This document shows positions 55,053 to 63,886 of a stretch of 64,000 nt of DNA, piece by piece (positions within the stretch are counted from its first letter, which is position 1; the number at the start of each line of letters is the position of its first letter). The DNA is from Actinacidiphila glaucinigra. GTDB lineage: Bacteria > Actinomycetota > Actinomycetes > Streptomycetales > Streptomycetaceae. Below the pieces are notes generated by a model. It did not search any database. It was not told where the DNA came from and saw nothing but the letters and a program-made list of their open reading frames with translations. The position numbers and the translations under genes were made by a program. The DNA lies in the NCBI RefSeq assembly GCF_900188405.1, contig NZ_FZOF01000018.1:117268-181267 (forward strand). Reading direction: 5' to 3'.

Positions 55053-55272
55053 AAAGCCCACCCTTTCACCGTTCCCGCCCGCCCCGCCGCCGGCCGGCCG
55101 CCTTCCATCTGGCGGCCGGGCACATGCTTCCACCCCCGAATGTGTGGGGTGTGCCCTGGCGCCGGAGACGATCACGTGGCATCGTCCTGCCCATCCGCGA
55201 CCGGGGACATTCCGCCCGGCCGGGGTCCAGCCGCACATCACGCAGCGTCGCGTACCGTCCGGGAGCCGCCCC

Positions 55273-57288
55273 ATGAGCACCACACCTGAGTCCACCGCCG
55301 ACCCGGCGACCGAGCGGCCCCTGTGGCAGCCCGGCCCGGACCGCGTCTCCGGTGCCCAGGTGACGCGCTTCCAGGCCTGGGCCGCCGGGCACCACGGCGC
55401 GCCCGCCCCCGACACCGCCGACCCCGTCGCCGGCTACCAGGCGCTGCACGCCTGGTCGGTGCGCGAGCCCGAGACCTTCTGGCGCTCCGTCGTCGAGTGG
55501 TTCGACGTGCGCTTCTCCACGCCGTACGAGACCGTCCTCGCCGACGCCTCCATGCCCGGCGCAAAGTGGTTCCCCGGGGCCACCCTCAACTACGCCGAGC
55601 ACGCGCTGCGTCCCGCCGGCGACGTGGCGCGGGCCGATGAACCCGCCCTGCTCCACCTCGACGAGCGGCACGAGATCGGCGCCACCAGCTGGGCCGGTCT
55701 GCGCCGCCAGGTCGCCTCCCTCGCCCACGAGCTGCGCGCCCTCGGGGTCCGTCCCGGCGACCGGGTCAGCGGCTACCTGCCCAACGTCCCCCAGGCCGTC
55801 GTCGCCCTGCTGGCCACCGCCGCCGTCGGCGGCGTGTGGACCTCCTGCGCCCCGGACTTCGGCTCCCGCAGCGTGCTGGACCGCTTCCAGCAGGTCGAGC
55901 CCGTCGTCCTGTTCACCGTCGACGGCTACCGCTACGACGGCAAGGAGCACGACCGCACCGGCGTCGTCGCCGAACTGCGCGCCGAACTGCCCTCGCTGCG
56001 CGCCGTCGTGCACATCCCGCTGCTGGGCACGCCCGCCCCCGAGGGCGCCCTGGAGTGGGAGTCCCTGGTCTCCGGCGATCCCGAGCCGGTCTACGAGCAG
56101 GTCCCCTTCGACCATCCGCTGTGGGTGCTCTACTCCTCCGGCACCACCGGCCTGCCCAAGGCCATCGTCCAGTCCCAGGGCGGCATCCTGCTGGAGCACC
56201 TCAAGCAGACCGGCCTCCACCTCGACCTCGGGCCGCGGGACCGGTTCTTCTGGTACACCTCCACCGGCTGGATGATGTGGAACTTCCTCGTCGGCGGGCT
56301 GCTGGCGGGTTCCACGATCGTGCTCTACGACGGCAGCCCCGGCTTCCCCGACACCGGCGCCCAGTGGGGCGTGGCCGAGCGCACCGGCACCACCGTGTTC
56401 GGCACCTCCGCCGCGTACGTCATCGCCTGCCGCAAGGCCGGCGTCCGCCCCGGCCGCGACCACGACCTGTCCGCCGTCACCTGCGTGGCCACCACCGGCT
56501 CCCCACTCCCGCCGGACGGCTTCCGCTGGATCCACGACGAGGTCAAGGAGGACCTGTGGATCGCCTCCGTCAGCGGCGGCACCGACGTGTGCAGCTGCTT
56601 CGCGGGCGGCGTCCCCACCCTCCCGGTGTACATCGGCGAGCTCCAGGCCCCCTGCCTGGGCACCGACCTGCAGGCCTGGGACCCGTACGGCAAGCCCGTC
56701 ACCGACGAGGTGGGCGAGCTGGTCGTCACCAACCCCATGCCGTCGATGCCCGTCCACTTCTGGAACGACCCCGACGGCAGCCGTTACCACGACAGCTACT
56801 TCGAGATGTTCCCCGGCGTCTGGCGGCACGGCGACTGGATCACCCTGACCTCGCGCGGCACGGTGGTCATCCACGGCCGTTCCGACTCCACCCTCAACCG
56901 CCAGGGCGTCCGCATGGGCTCGGCCGACATCTACGAGGCCGTCGAACGGCTCCCGGAGATCCGCGAATCGCTCGTCATCGGCGTCGAGGAGCCCGACGGG
57001 GGTTACTGGATGCCCCTGTTCGTGCAGCTCGCCGAGGGCGCGGTGCTCGACGACGCCCTCCGCGACAAGGTCAGGCGCACCATCCGCGAGCAGCTCTCCC
57101 CCCGCCACGTCCCCGACGAGATCATCCCGGTCCCCGGCATCCCGCACACCCTCACCGGCAAGCGCATCGAGGTCCCGGTGAAGAAGCTGCTGCAGGGGAC
57201 GCCGATGGACAGGGCCGTCAACCCGGGCTCCGTCGACAACGTGGAGCTGCTCCGGTTCTACGAGGAGCTGGCCCGCACCCGCGGCTGA
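55273..57288 (+). CDS. aacS: Acetoacetyl-CoA synthetase
   Basis: A 671-residue AMP-forming acid-CoA ligase matching the length and motifs of acetoacetate-CoA ligases. The AMP-binding P-loop YSSGTTGLPKA starts at about residue 287. WYTSTGWMMWNFLVGGLL and SVSGGTDVCSCFAGG are typical of the acetoacetyl-CoA synthetase branch, and the C-terminal Lys is in HTLTGKRIEVPVKKLL. It would activate acetoacetate to acetoacetyl-CoA, feeding ketone bodies or leucine-derived carbon into lipid or polyketide precursors. GGGAG precedes the ATG. A hairpin after the stop separates it from the convergent MocR gene. Confidence 0.92.
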   Translation: MSTTPESTADPATERPLWQPGPDRVSGAQVTRFQAWAAGHHGAPAPDTADPVAGYQALHAWSVREPETFWRSVVEWFDVRFSTPYETVLADASMPGAKWFPGATLNYAEHALRPAGDVARADEPALLHLDERHEIGATSWAGLRRQVASLAHELRALGVRPGDRVSGYLPNVPQAVVALLATAAVGGVWTSCAPDFGSRSVLDRFQQVEPVVLFTVDGYRYDGKEHDRTGVVAELRAELPSLRAVVHIPLLGTPAPEGALEWESLVSGDPEPVYEQVPFDHPLWVLYSSGTTGLPKAIVQSQGGILLEHLKQTGLHLDLGPRDRFFWYTSTGWMMWNFLVGGLLAGSTIVLYDGSPGFPDTGAQWGVAERTGTTVFGTSAAYVIACRKAGVRPGRDHDLSAVTCVATTGSPLPPDGFRWIHDEVKEDLWIASVSGGTDVCSCFAGGVPTLPVYIGELQAPCLGTDLQAWDPYGKPVTDEVGELVVTNPMPSMPVHFWNDPDGSRYHDSYFEMFPGVWRHGDWITLTSRGTVVIHGRSDSTLNRQGVRMGSADIYEAVERLPEIRESLVIGVEEPDGGYWMPLFVQLAEGAVLDDALRDKVRRTIREQLSPRHVPDEIIPVPGIPHTLTGKRIEVPVKKLLQGTPMDRAVNPGSVDNVELLRFYEELARTRG

Positions 57289-57306
57289 GCGCCCGGAGGG
57301 GGGAGG

Positions 57307-57324
57307 GGCGGGCCCGTGCCCGCC
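57307..57324. terminator. Bidirectional hairpin between aacS and the MocR gene
   Basis: GGCGGGC-CCGT-GCCCGCC, a 7-bp perfect stem, fills the 36-bp gap between these convergent genes. Confidence 0.55.
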
Positions 57325-58644
57325 TCACCCCCCGTACGTCGCGCCGAACTCGCCCAGCACGTCCGCGAAGTCGGCGGCCAGGGCACCCGCCTCCGCGGGT
57401 TCCAGACCCGCGGTCGTGATGCGTACGCCCGGCCCCGCGGCGAGCCGGAACCTCGCCCCGGCGGCCACCCACCACCCTCGCGAGCGCAGGCCGTTGACCA
57501 CCGCCGCCTCGTCCCGCACCGGCACCCACACGTTCAGCCCGCTCGCGCCGTGCGCCGCGATCCCACACGCACCCAGTTCCGCCACGAGTGCCTCGCGCCG
57601 CTGCGCGTACGCGTCCCGGGCGGCGTCCACCAGCAGCCGCGCCGCGGGGTCCGTCATCAGCCGCGCGGCCATCGCCTGCAGCACATGACTGATCCACCCC
57701 GAGGTGAGCAGCAGGCGCCCGTCGTGCCGCGCCAGGGTCGTCGGATCGCAGGCGAGCGCCGCCCACCGCAGGTCCGTGCCCAGGTACTTGGTGACCGTAC
57801 GCACCTGCGCCCAGCGCGGCAGCCCCCCTGAGGCGAGGCTGTGCAGCGGCACGCCCGCGACCTCCGCGGCGTGGTCGTTCTCGACCACGAGCACGTCGGG
57901 CGCCTCCCGCAGCACGCCGAGCAGCGCGTCCCGTCGCTCGGGCGAGAAGGCCCCTCCGTACGGGTTCTGGGAACGCGGACTGCACACCACCGCGCGGGCC
58001 CCGGCCCGCAGCGCGTCGCGCAGCGCGTCGGGCCGCATGCCCTTGTCGTCCACCGCGACCGGCACCATGCGCAGTCCCAGCGCGGGCACCAGGTCGAGCA
58101 GATGGTGGTAGCCCGGGTCCTCCATCGCCACCGCGTCGCCCGGCCGCAGTTCGACGGAGAGCAGCCGCCCCACGCAGTCGAGCGCGCTGTGCGCGAAGGT
58201 CACGTCGTCCGCCGGCACCCCGTCGCGGTCGAACCACGCGCGGGTCGGCTCCTCCAGCTCGGGCAGCCGCGGAGCCGAGCGGTGCGAACGCGCCCCGGGC
58301 GTCACCCGCACCGACGGCGGCAGCTCCGGCAGGAACGCCGGGTCCGGGTGGCCGCCCGCCAGGTCCCGCAGCCCGGCCGGCACCTTCGGCGGTCTCCTGG
58401 ACGCCACCGACGGCGCCTGCGCGACGACGGTGCCGCCGCGCCCGCGCGTGACGACGATCCCGCGCTGCCGCAGCTCCTTGTAGGCGGTCGCCACCGTGCC
58501 CGGGCTCACTCCCAGGCGGTCGGCCAGCGTCCGCACCGGCGGGAGCGCGGCCCCGGGGGGCAACGTCCCCTCGGCCACGCCCCGTTCGACGGACGCGGCA
58601 ATGCCCTTGGCGCTCGTGCCGCTGATCGCATATTGTGCTGCCAC
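57325..58644 (-). CDS. MocR-type regulator (GntR helix-turn-helix plus aminotransferase domain)
   Basis: A 439-residue MocR/PdxR-type protein. Residues about 10-75 form a GntR winged helix (VRTLADRLGVSPGTVATAYKELRQRGIV). The rest is a fold-type I aminotransferase domain with DPGYHHLL, SPRSQNPYGG and the PLP-binding Lys in VTKYLGTDLRW. MocR proteins use PLP or an amino-substrate adduct as effector and usually control a divergent neighbour. The GTG at 58642-58644 fits a leaderless transcript: TTGACC, 17 bp, CAGACT, 7 bp, GTG. A palindrome overlaps this promoter. It is divergent from an MFS transporter gene, its likely target. Confidence 0.88.
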   Translation of the reverse strand: MAAQYAISGTSAKGIAASVERGVAEGTLPPGAALPPVRTLADRLGVSPGTVATAYKELRQRGIVVTRGRGGTVVAQAPSVASRRPPKVPAGLRDLAGGHPDPAFLPELPPSVRVTPGARSHRSAPRLPELEEPTRAWFDRDGVPADDVTFAHSALDCVGRLLSVELRPGDAVAMEDPGYHHLLDLVPALGLRMVPVAVDDKGMRPDALRDALRAGARAVVCSPRSQNPYGGAFSPERRDALLGVLREAPDVLVVENDHAAEVAGVPLHSLASGGLPRWAQVRTVTKYLGTDLRWAALACDPTTLARHDGRLLLTSGWISHVLQAMAARLMTDPAARLLVDAARDAYAQRREALVAELGACGIAAHGASGLNVWVPVRDEAAVVNGLRSRGWWVAAGARFRLAAGPGVRITTAGLEPAEAGALAADFADVLGEFGATYGG

Positions 58645-58650
58645 ATTCGC

Positions 58651-58672
58651 AAGTCTGTATCAATACAAACTT
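58651..58672. promoter_or_regulatory. Inverted repeat operator shared by the MocR and MFS genes
   Basis: AAGTCTGTAT-CA-ATACAAACTT has 10-bp arms with one mismatch. It starts 6 bp upstream of the MocR GTG, overlapping the MocR -10, and lies 20 bp before the MFS start. It is markedly AT-rich. It is the obvious binding site for the MocR protein. Confidence 0.75.
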
Positions 58673-58691
58673 CGGGTCAAGGGGGCAGTGC

Positions 58692-60041
58692 ATGCGATTC
58701 CCTCGCAGCCGCAGCGACATCGAGCAGCTCGTACCGGGCGGCCGCGACGGCCGCCGCATGCTGTTGGTGAGCCTCACCGACAAGGCCGGATCCGGCCTCT
58801 GGTACGGCACTTCGGCGCTCTACTACACCTACGTGGCCGGACTCGCCCCGCACGAGATCGGCCTCCTGCTCGGCGTCGCCGGAGCCGTCGGCGTCGCGGG
58901 CACCCCCGTCGCGGGCCGCGTCGCCGACCACGTCCCGCTCACCCGGCTGCTCCCCGCCGTCCACGCGCTGCGCGCCGCGGCCGCCGTCGGCATCCTGTTC
59001 ACCGGCACCCTCTGGCTGCTGCTCCCCATCGCCGCGCTCGGCAGCCTCGGCGACCGCTCCGCCTCGGTCCTCACCAAGCTGTACGCCGCCCGCGTCGCCG
59101 GTCCGGACCGCGTCCGCTACCAGGCACTCCAGCGCACCGTGGTGAACATCGGCTTCGGCATCGGCGGACTCGCCGCCGCCGTCGCCCTGGCCATCGGCAC
59201 CGGCACCGCCTACCGCACCATGCTCGTCGGGGACGCCCTCTCCTTCGCCGGTGCCGCCCTGCTCGTCCTGCGCTGCGCCGAACCACCCTCGCCCGTACGC
59301 GTGGTGGCCACGGCCTCCACCGCCTCCGGCGGGCAACCGCCCCACAGCAAGGCCCCGGCCACCGGCCCCTGGCGCGACCGCGGCTACCTCGCGTACACCG
59401 CCACCGAGACCCTGCTGTTCCTCGACGACACGGCGCTCAACGTCGGCCTGCCCCTGTGGATCGCCACCGCGACCGTCGCGCCGCACAGCCTCGTCGCCCT
59501 GCTCTTCGTGCTCAACAACGTCCTCGTCGTGCTCTTCCAGGTCCGCCTCAGCCGCCTCGGCGACGAGCCCCGCAGGGCCGCCGCCTCGCTTCCGCTGCTC
59601 GGCGTCGCCTTCCTCGTCGCGGGAGGCGCCATGGCCGTCTCGGCCGTGGACTCGGCGGGGATCGCCGTCGTCGCCCTCGTCGTCGCCGCCACGGCCTTCA
59701 CCGCCGCGGAGATCGTCCACGCCGCGATCTCCTGGGAGCTGTCCCTCGCCCTCGCCCCCGGCCGGTCCCAGGGCGCCTACCTCGGCGTCCACGGCCTCGC
59801 GCAGTCGGCCCAGCGCTCGGCCGGCCCGGTACTGCTCACCTCCGCCGTCATGGCCGCGGGCCCGCTCGGCTGGCTGGGCCTCGGCGCCGGACTCGCCGCC
59901 GTCTCCGTCGGCCAGCGCACCCTCGTACGCCGCCGCCTGGACCGGCTGGACGCCCTGGAACGGCCCGGTGCCGCGGCCCCGCAGGCCCCAGCCGTCCCCA
60001 GCGGCACGGTCACTGTCAGTGGTGCCGATTACCGTGAGTGA
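58692..60041 (+). CDS. Major facilitator superfamily transporter
   Basis: A 449-residue integral membrane protein with ten to twelve hydrophobic segments in two halves. The MFS loop after the second helix appears as GTPVAGRVADHVPLTRLLP. A charged central loop (residues about 215-245, SGGQPPHSKAPAT) separates the halves. Helices such as LPLLGVAFLVAGGAMAVSAV are typical. It probably exports a small molecule. AAGGGGG precedes the ATG at 58692. It is divergent from the MocR regulator, and the operator lies just upstream, so its substrate may be related to an amino acid, GABA or pyridoxal-type effector. Confidence 0.85.
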   Translation: MRFPRSRSDIEQLVPGGRDGRRMLLVSLTDKAGSGLWYGTSALYYTYVAGLAPHEIGLLLGVAGAVGVAGTPVAGRVADHVPLTRLLPAVHALRAAAAVGILFTGTLWLLLPIAALGSLGDRSASVLTKLYAARVAGPDRVRYQALQRTVVNIGFGIGGLAAAVALAIGTGTAYRTMLVGDALSFAGAALLVLRCAEPPSPVRVVATASTASGGQPPHSKAPATGPWRDRGYLAYTATETLLFLDDTALNVGLPLWIATATVAPHSLVALLFVLNNVLVVLFQVRLSRLGDEPRRAAASLPLLGVAFLVAGGAMAVSAVDSAGIAVVALVVAATAFTAAEIVHAAISWELSLALAPGRSQGAYLGVHGLAQSAQRSAGPVLLTSAVMAAGPLGWLGLGAGLAAVSVGQRTLVRRRLDRLDALERPGAAAPQAPAVPSGTVTVSGADYRE

Positions 60042-60073
60042 CAGTTGATCCGTCGTACCGAGGGGGAGCCGTC

Positions 60074-61006
60074 ATGGCACACACCAAGCACCGCAAGCAG
60101 AGCAGCCGCCCCGCCCGCGGCGCCGCAAGGAGCGGCCGCCGCACCCTGCGACGCGAGTCGCCGACCACCGTCGCCGTCCTCACCGACCCCGCCGACTTCG
60201 CCGCCATGCGCGGCTACCGCAGCTTCACCTTCGACGACCACCCGACCTACCTCCGGCAGATCGAGGGCCTGCTGCGCTCCCTCGCCTCCCGCGGCGTCCA
60301 CGTCCGCGTGGGCCCCTTCGACCCGGACGAGTACGCCGAGTACTGCGCCGGAACCGGTCACGACCCCGACAGCTCGCGCTCCCGCACGCGCTACGCCGCC
60401 GACGTCACCACGACCGGACCCACCGTCCCCTACACCGGACAGCCCCTGGCGCTCCTCGTCACCGAGCTGGAGTACGAGACGGGCCGACAGGCCACCTGGG
60501 AACGGGCCTCCGGCATCCTGGCCGACGCCGGCGACTGCTCCGGCTGCGGCGACGACCTCGCCCGCACCTCCTTCGACCGCGCCTCCCAGGCCCTGATGCG
60601 CCTTCTCGAAGCCGCCGGACCGGGCCACCACCACCTCGTCTGCAGCGTCCCCGCCGAGGACACCACGCTCCTCGCCGCCATGCACGCCCGCTGCGACGAG
60701 CAGGGCATGGTCCACCTCGTCGAGGCCGAGGCCCTGGTCTGCTGCACGGTCCTGGCCGCGGGCTTCGCCGAGGACAGCCCCGGAGGCCTCGTCCTGCGCA
60801 GCGGCGCGGGCACCGGACAGCCCCCGCCGGACCGACCGGACGAAGTCCGCGGCTGGACCCTGCGCGACGGCTGGCTCCAGCCCCTCACCGAGGCCCAGGT
60901 CTTCAACGCCTACTGCACCGACGCCGAGTCCGGCGACCCCGTACCCCCGGAGCCCGGGGTCGTCCACCGCCCCGGGTTCGTCCTCCCGCCACCGGAGGAC
61001 GACTGA
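60074..61006 (+). CDS. Hypothetical protein
   Basis: A 310-residue soluble protein that I cannot assign. The N terminus is very basic (MAHTKHRKQSSRPARGAARSG). A globular region follows with FAAMRGYRSFTFDDHPTYL, a predicted helix-strand core and a CSGCGDD segment that could bind metal. LVCSVPAEDTTLLAAMHARC and VLAAGFAEDSPGG follow. The ATG at 60074 has GAGGGGGAG upstream; the frame continues to 60038, where it would overlap the MFS stop. Same direction as the MFS gene with a 32-bp gap, so possibly co-transcribed. Confidence 0.7.
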   Translation: MAHTKHRKQSSRPARGAARSGRRTLRRESPTTVAVLTDPADFAAMRGYRSFTFDDHPTYLRQIEGLLRSLASRGVHVRVGPFDPDEYAEYCAGTGHDPDSSRSRTRYAADVTTTGPTVPYTGQPLALLVTELEYETGRQATWERASGILADAGDCSGCGDDLARTSFDRASQALMRLLEAAGPGHHHLVCSVPAEDTTLLAAMHARCDEQGMVHLVEAEALVCCTVLAAGFAEDSPGGLVLRSGAGTGQPPPDRPDEVRGWTLRDGWLQPLTEAQVFNAYCTDAESGDPVPPEPGVVHRPGFVLPPPEDD

Positions 61007-61030
61007 GCACGCCGGTGCGGGGGAACGCCG

Positions 61031-61061
61031 AGGGGCGCCCCACCACCGGTGGGACGCCCCT
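61031..61061. terminator. Bidirectional hairpin between the hypothetical gene and ptsI
   Basis: AGGGGCG and CGCCCCT form an outer stem and CCCACC-ACC-GGTGGG an inner stem, with a single C/A mismatch between. It lies in the 73-bp gap between these convergent genes. Confidence 0.7.
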
Positions 61062-61079
61062 GGCGAGGACGGGAAGCGA

Positions 61080-62750
61080 TCACTCCCCGGACAGCACCGC
61101 CTGCGCCGCGCGCCGCGCCTCATCGGCCGTGTCCGTCGCCCGGGCGGCCGCCGCCGCCCGCTCGCACTGCGCCAGGGTGTACTTCGCCAGCGTCGCCCGC
61201 ACGTAGGGGAGCGACGCCGCGCCCATCGACAGGCTCGTCACACCCAGACCCGTCAGCACGCACGCCAGCAGCGGATCGGAGGCCGCCTCACCGCACACAC
61301 CGCAGCTCTTGCCCTCGGCCCGCGCGGCCTCGGCCGCCGCGGCCACCAGGTCCAGCAGCGCCGGCTGCCACGGATCCTGCAGCCGCGAGACCGAGCCGAC
61401 CTGGCGGTCCGCCGCGAAGGTGTACTGCGCCAGGTCGTTCGTCCCCAGCGAGAGGAACTCGACCTCCTGCAGGATCGAACGCGCCCGCAGCGCCGCCGAC
61501 GGGATCTCCACCATCGCGCCGAACTTCGCGTGCAGCCCGGCCTCCCGGCAGGCGTCCGCGAACGCCTTGGCGTCGACGCGGTCCGCCACCATGGGCGCCA
61601 TCACCTCGAGGTACACCGGCAGGCCCTCCGCGGCCCTGGCGAGCGCCCGCAGCTGCGTGTGCAGCACATCGGGGTGCGCGAGCAGCGTCCGCAGACCGCG
61701 CACACCCAGCGCCGGGTTCGGCTCGTCCGCCGGGGTCAGGAACTCCAGAGGCTTGTCCGCCCCCGCGTCCAGCACCCGGACGACGACCCGCCCCTCGGGG
61801 AAGGCCTCCAGCACCTGCCGGTACGCCTCGACCTGCTTCTCCTCCGAGGGCGCGTTCTTCGAGTCGTCCAGGAAGAGGAACTCCGTACGGAACAGGCCCA
61901 CGCCCTCCGCGCCCGCCTTCACGGCGGCCTCGACGTCCGCGGGACCGCCGACGTTGGCCAGCAGCGGCACCTTGTGCCCGTCCGAGGTGGCACCGGGACC
62001 GGAGGTCGCGGCGAGCGCAGCCCTGCGCTCCTCCGCGGCCTTCGCCAGCTCGGCCCGCCGGTCCTTGCCCGGGTCCACGTAGATGTCACCGGTGCTGCCG
62101 TCCACGGCGACGACGGTCCCCTCCGCCAGCTCCGTGGCACCCGGCAGCGCCACCACGGCGGGCACCCCCAGCGCACGCGCGAGGATCGCGCTGTGGCTGG
62201 TCGGCCCGCCCTCCTCGGTCACGAAGCCGAGCACCAGCGACGGGTCCAGCAGAGCGGTGTCGGCCGGTGCCAGGTCCCGCGCGATCAGCACGTACGGCTC
62301 GTCGCTGTCCGGGACACCCGGCATCGGCACCCCGAGCAGCCGCGCCACGATCCGGTTGCGCACGTCGTCCAGGTCCGCGACCCGGCCCGCCAGGTACTCG
62401 CCCGCGTTGGCGAGCAGCGCCCGGTAGGAGGCGAAGGCGTCGTAGACCGCCCGCTCCGCCGAGCTGCCCACCGCGATACGGCGTTCCACGTCGGCCATCA
62501 GCTCGGGGTCCTGCGCCATCAGCGCCTGGGCCTCCAGCACCGCCTGCGCCTCGCCGCCGGCCAGATTGCCGCGCGCGATCAGGTCGTTGGCCACCGCCTC
62601 GACCGCCTGACGCGCCCGGGCCTGCTCCCGCGGCGCCTCGTCCGCCGGAATCTGCTTGGCCGGGGGCTCGAGAACCGCGGTTCCCATGTGCCGTACCTCG
62701 CCGATCGCCACGCCGTGGCTGACACCGACGCCTCGCAGCGTTGTCTCCAT
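61080..62750 (-). CDS. ptsI: PTS enzyme I (phosphoenolpyruvate-protein phosphotransferase)
   Basis: A 556-residue enzyme I of the sugar phosphotransferase system. It takes phosphate from PEP on His186 (EEGGPTSHSAILAR) and passes it to HPr. The C-terminal PEP-binding TIM barrel carries VGLFRTEFLFLD, MVEIPSA and SLGTNDLAQYTFAADR, with the terminal Cys in SCGVCGEAASDP. The length is normal for actinobacterial EI. It is 81 bp downstream of crr on the same strand, forming a crr-ptsI operon. HPr and EIIBC genes are elsewhere. In Streptomyces this system mainly serves N-acetylglucosamine uptake. Confidence 0.95.
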   Translation of the reverse strand: METTLRGVGVSHGVAIGEVRHMGTAVLEPPAKQIPADEAPREQARARQAVEAVANDLIARGNLAGGEAQAVLEAQALMAQDPELMADVERRIAVGSSAERAVYDAFASYRALLANAGEYLAGRVADLDDVRNRIVARLLGVPMPGVPDSDEPYVLIARDLAPADTALLDPSLVLGFVTEEGGPTSHSAILARALGVPAVVALPGATELAEGTVVAVDGSTGDIYVDPGKDRRAELAKAAEERRAALAATSGPGATSDGHKVPLLANVGGPADVEAAVKAGAEGVGLFRTEFLFLDDSKNAPSEEKQVEAYRQVLEAFPEGRVVVRVLDAGADKPLEFLTPADEPNPALGVRGLRTLLAHPDVLHTQLRALARAAEGLPVYLEVMAPMVADRVDAKAFADACREAGLHAKFGAMVEIPSAALRARSILQEVEFLSLGTNDLAQYTFAADRQVGSVSRLQDPWQPALLDLVAAAAEAARAEGKSCGVCGEAASDPLLACVLTGLGVTSLSMGAASLPYVRATLAKYTLAQCERAAAAARATDTADEARRAAQAVLSGE

Positions 62751-62831
62751 CTCACCCGTCTCCGGTCGTCGCGGACGTTCGCGACCGCGTTTGCCTGTGT
62801 GTATGCGTCGGGAGTGGCCCTGCCGAAAAGG

Positions 62832-63281
62832 CTACGTCCAAGAGAAGAGCGTGGCCCCGGCGGTCACGTCTCCGTCCTCGACGAGACCGGTCAGCGCCTC
62901 GGCCGTCGCCTCCAGCGCCACCACGGGGCACACCGGGGACTTGCCGGCGGCCTCGACCGCCGCGGGGTCCCAGCGCACCATCTCCTGGCCGCGCACCACG
63001 GTGTCGCCCTTGTTGACCAGGACCTCGAAGCCCTCGCCGTTGAGCTGCACCGTGTCGATGCCGAGATGGGTCAGCACCCCGTGCCCGTCCCTGTCCACCA
63101 CGACGAACGCGTGCGCGTGCAGCGACACGACCACACCGTCCACCGGCGAGACAGCCACCGACGGCTCACGCACGGGGTCGATCGCGGTGCCGGGCCCGAC
63201 CATGGCACCCGAGAACACGGGGTCGGGCACCGCGGCCAGACCGATGACGTGCCCGGTCAGGGGCGACGAGACAGTCGTCAT
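62832..63281 (-). CDS. crr: PTS glucose-type EIIA component
   Basis: A 149-residue EIIA-Glc-like protein. The phosphorylated His is His72 in GVLTHLGIDTVQL, and the supporting active-site His is in SLHAHAFVVV (His57). PVFSGAMVGPGTAIDP and GDTVVRGQEMVRWD are family-typical. It passes phosphate from HPr to a membrane EIIBC permease. The ATG at 63279-63281 has GGAGG seven bases upstream. A near-perfect DasR element lies 18-33 bp before the start. It is the first gene of crr-ptsI, divergent from the rRNA operon. Confidence 0.93.
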   Translation of the reverse strand: MTTVSSPLTGHVIGLAAVPDPVFSGAMVGPGTAIDPVREPSVAVSPVDGVVVSLHAHAFVVVDRDGHGVLTHLGIDTVQLNGEGFEVLVNKGDTVVRGQEMVRWDPAAVEAAGKSPVCPVVALEATAEALTGLVEDGDVTAGATLFSWT

Positions 63282-63298
63282 GATGAAGCCTCCAAGCA

Positions 63299-63314
63299 AG
63301 TGGTCCAGACCACT
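63299..63314. promoter_or_regulatory. DasR-responsive element (dre) upstream of crr
   Basis: AGTGGTCCAGACCACT matches the DasR consensus AGTGGTCTAGACCACT at 15 of 16 positions. DasR, a GntR-family repressor, is known to control crr-ptsI and other amino-sugar genes in Streptomyces coelicolor and is released by glucosamine 6-phosphate. The position just ahead of the crr ribosome binding site suits repression. Confidence 0.85.
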
Positions 63315-63478
63315 CAAGTCTGCCACCCCCATGAGGCGCGGCATGCCAGGGCGCCCCACGGCACCCCGGATTTGCTCCGACCGGGGTCCTCCAGTACTTT
63401 GGGTCGACCCCGCGACGAGAACGCCACGGAAACGTGCGCCCTCAGAGCGGTCGGGTAAATCCGACGGTAAGCATCTGC

Positions 63479-63666
63479 TAAAGTCGGGGAGCGCGAAAGC
63501 CGAAAGGCAGAAACGCAAAAGCAGGAAATTCCCACCGGCGGGAATCGGGCCCGAAAGAGTCTGATAAAGTCGGGAACGTCGAAAGGCGAAAGCCGGAAGA
63601 CAAAAGCCCCGCTCCAGCAGGGGGCCGGAAACGAAGAGCGGAAACGCGAAACGGATCTGGTAAGGT
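63479..63666 (+). promoter_or_regulatory. Tandem rRNA promoters
   Basis: Three -10-like hexamers precede the 16S gene: TAAAGT at 63479-63484, TAAAGT at 63565-63570 and TAAGGT at 63661-63666, roughly 90 bp apart. The first two share the core TAAAGTCGGG. The -35 regions are poor, as is common for Streptomyces rrn promoters, which occur in tandem sets. The stretch between them is unusually purine-rich (runs such as GAAAGCCGAAAGGCAGAAA). Position and number are consistent with an rrn promoter array; the individual strengths cannot be judged. Confidence 0.6.
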
Positions 63667-63886
63667 TGGAGACAGCGAAGGGAAAGCCCGGAGGGGCCGG
63701 TGAAACGGTCTCGAAGGAAGCTTCCGTTCCTTGAGAACTCAACAGCGTGCCAAAAGTCAACGCCAGATATGTTGATACCCCGTCCATCCGTTCGGATGGT
63801 CGAGGTTCCTTTGAAGAAATACACAGCGAGGACGCTGGGCACGTCGGGATTATTCCTCCCGATGGTGCCGCTCTCGTGAAGACATT
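63667..63886 (+). other. rRNA leader region
   Basis: The transcribed leader before 16S contains hairpins CCATCC-GTTC-GGATGG (63784-63799) and TCGGGA-TTATTCC-TCCCGA (63845-63863). These are candidates for processing or antitermination structures; the 16S 5' end follows 23 bp after the second. No protein gene is supported here. Confidence 0.55.
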
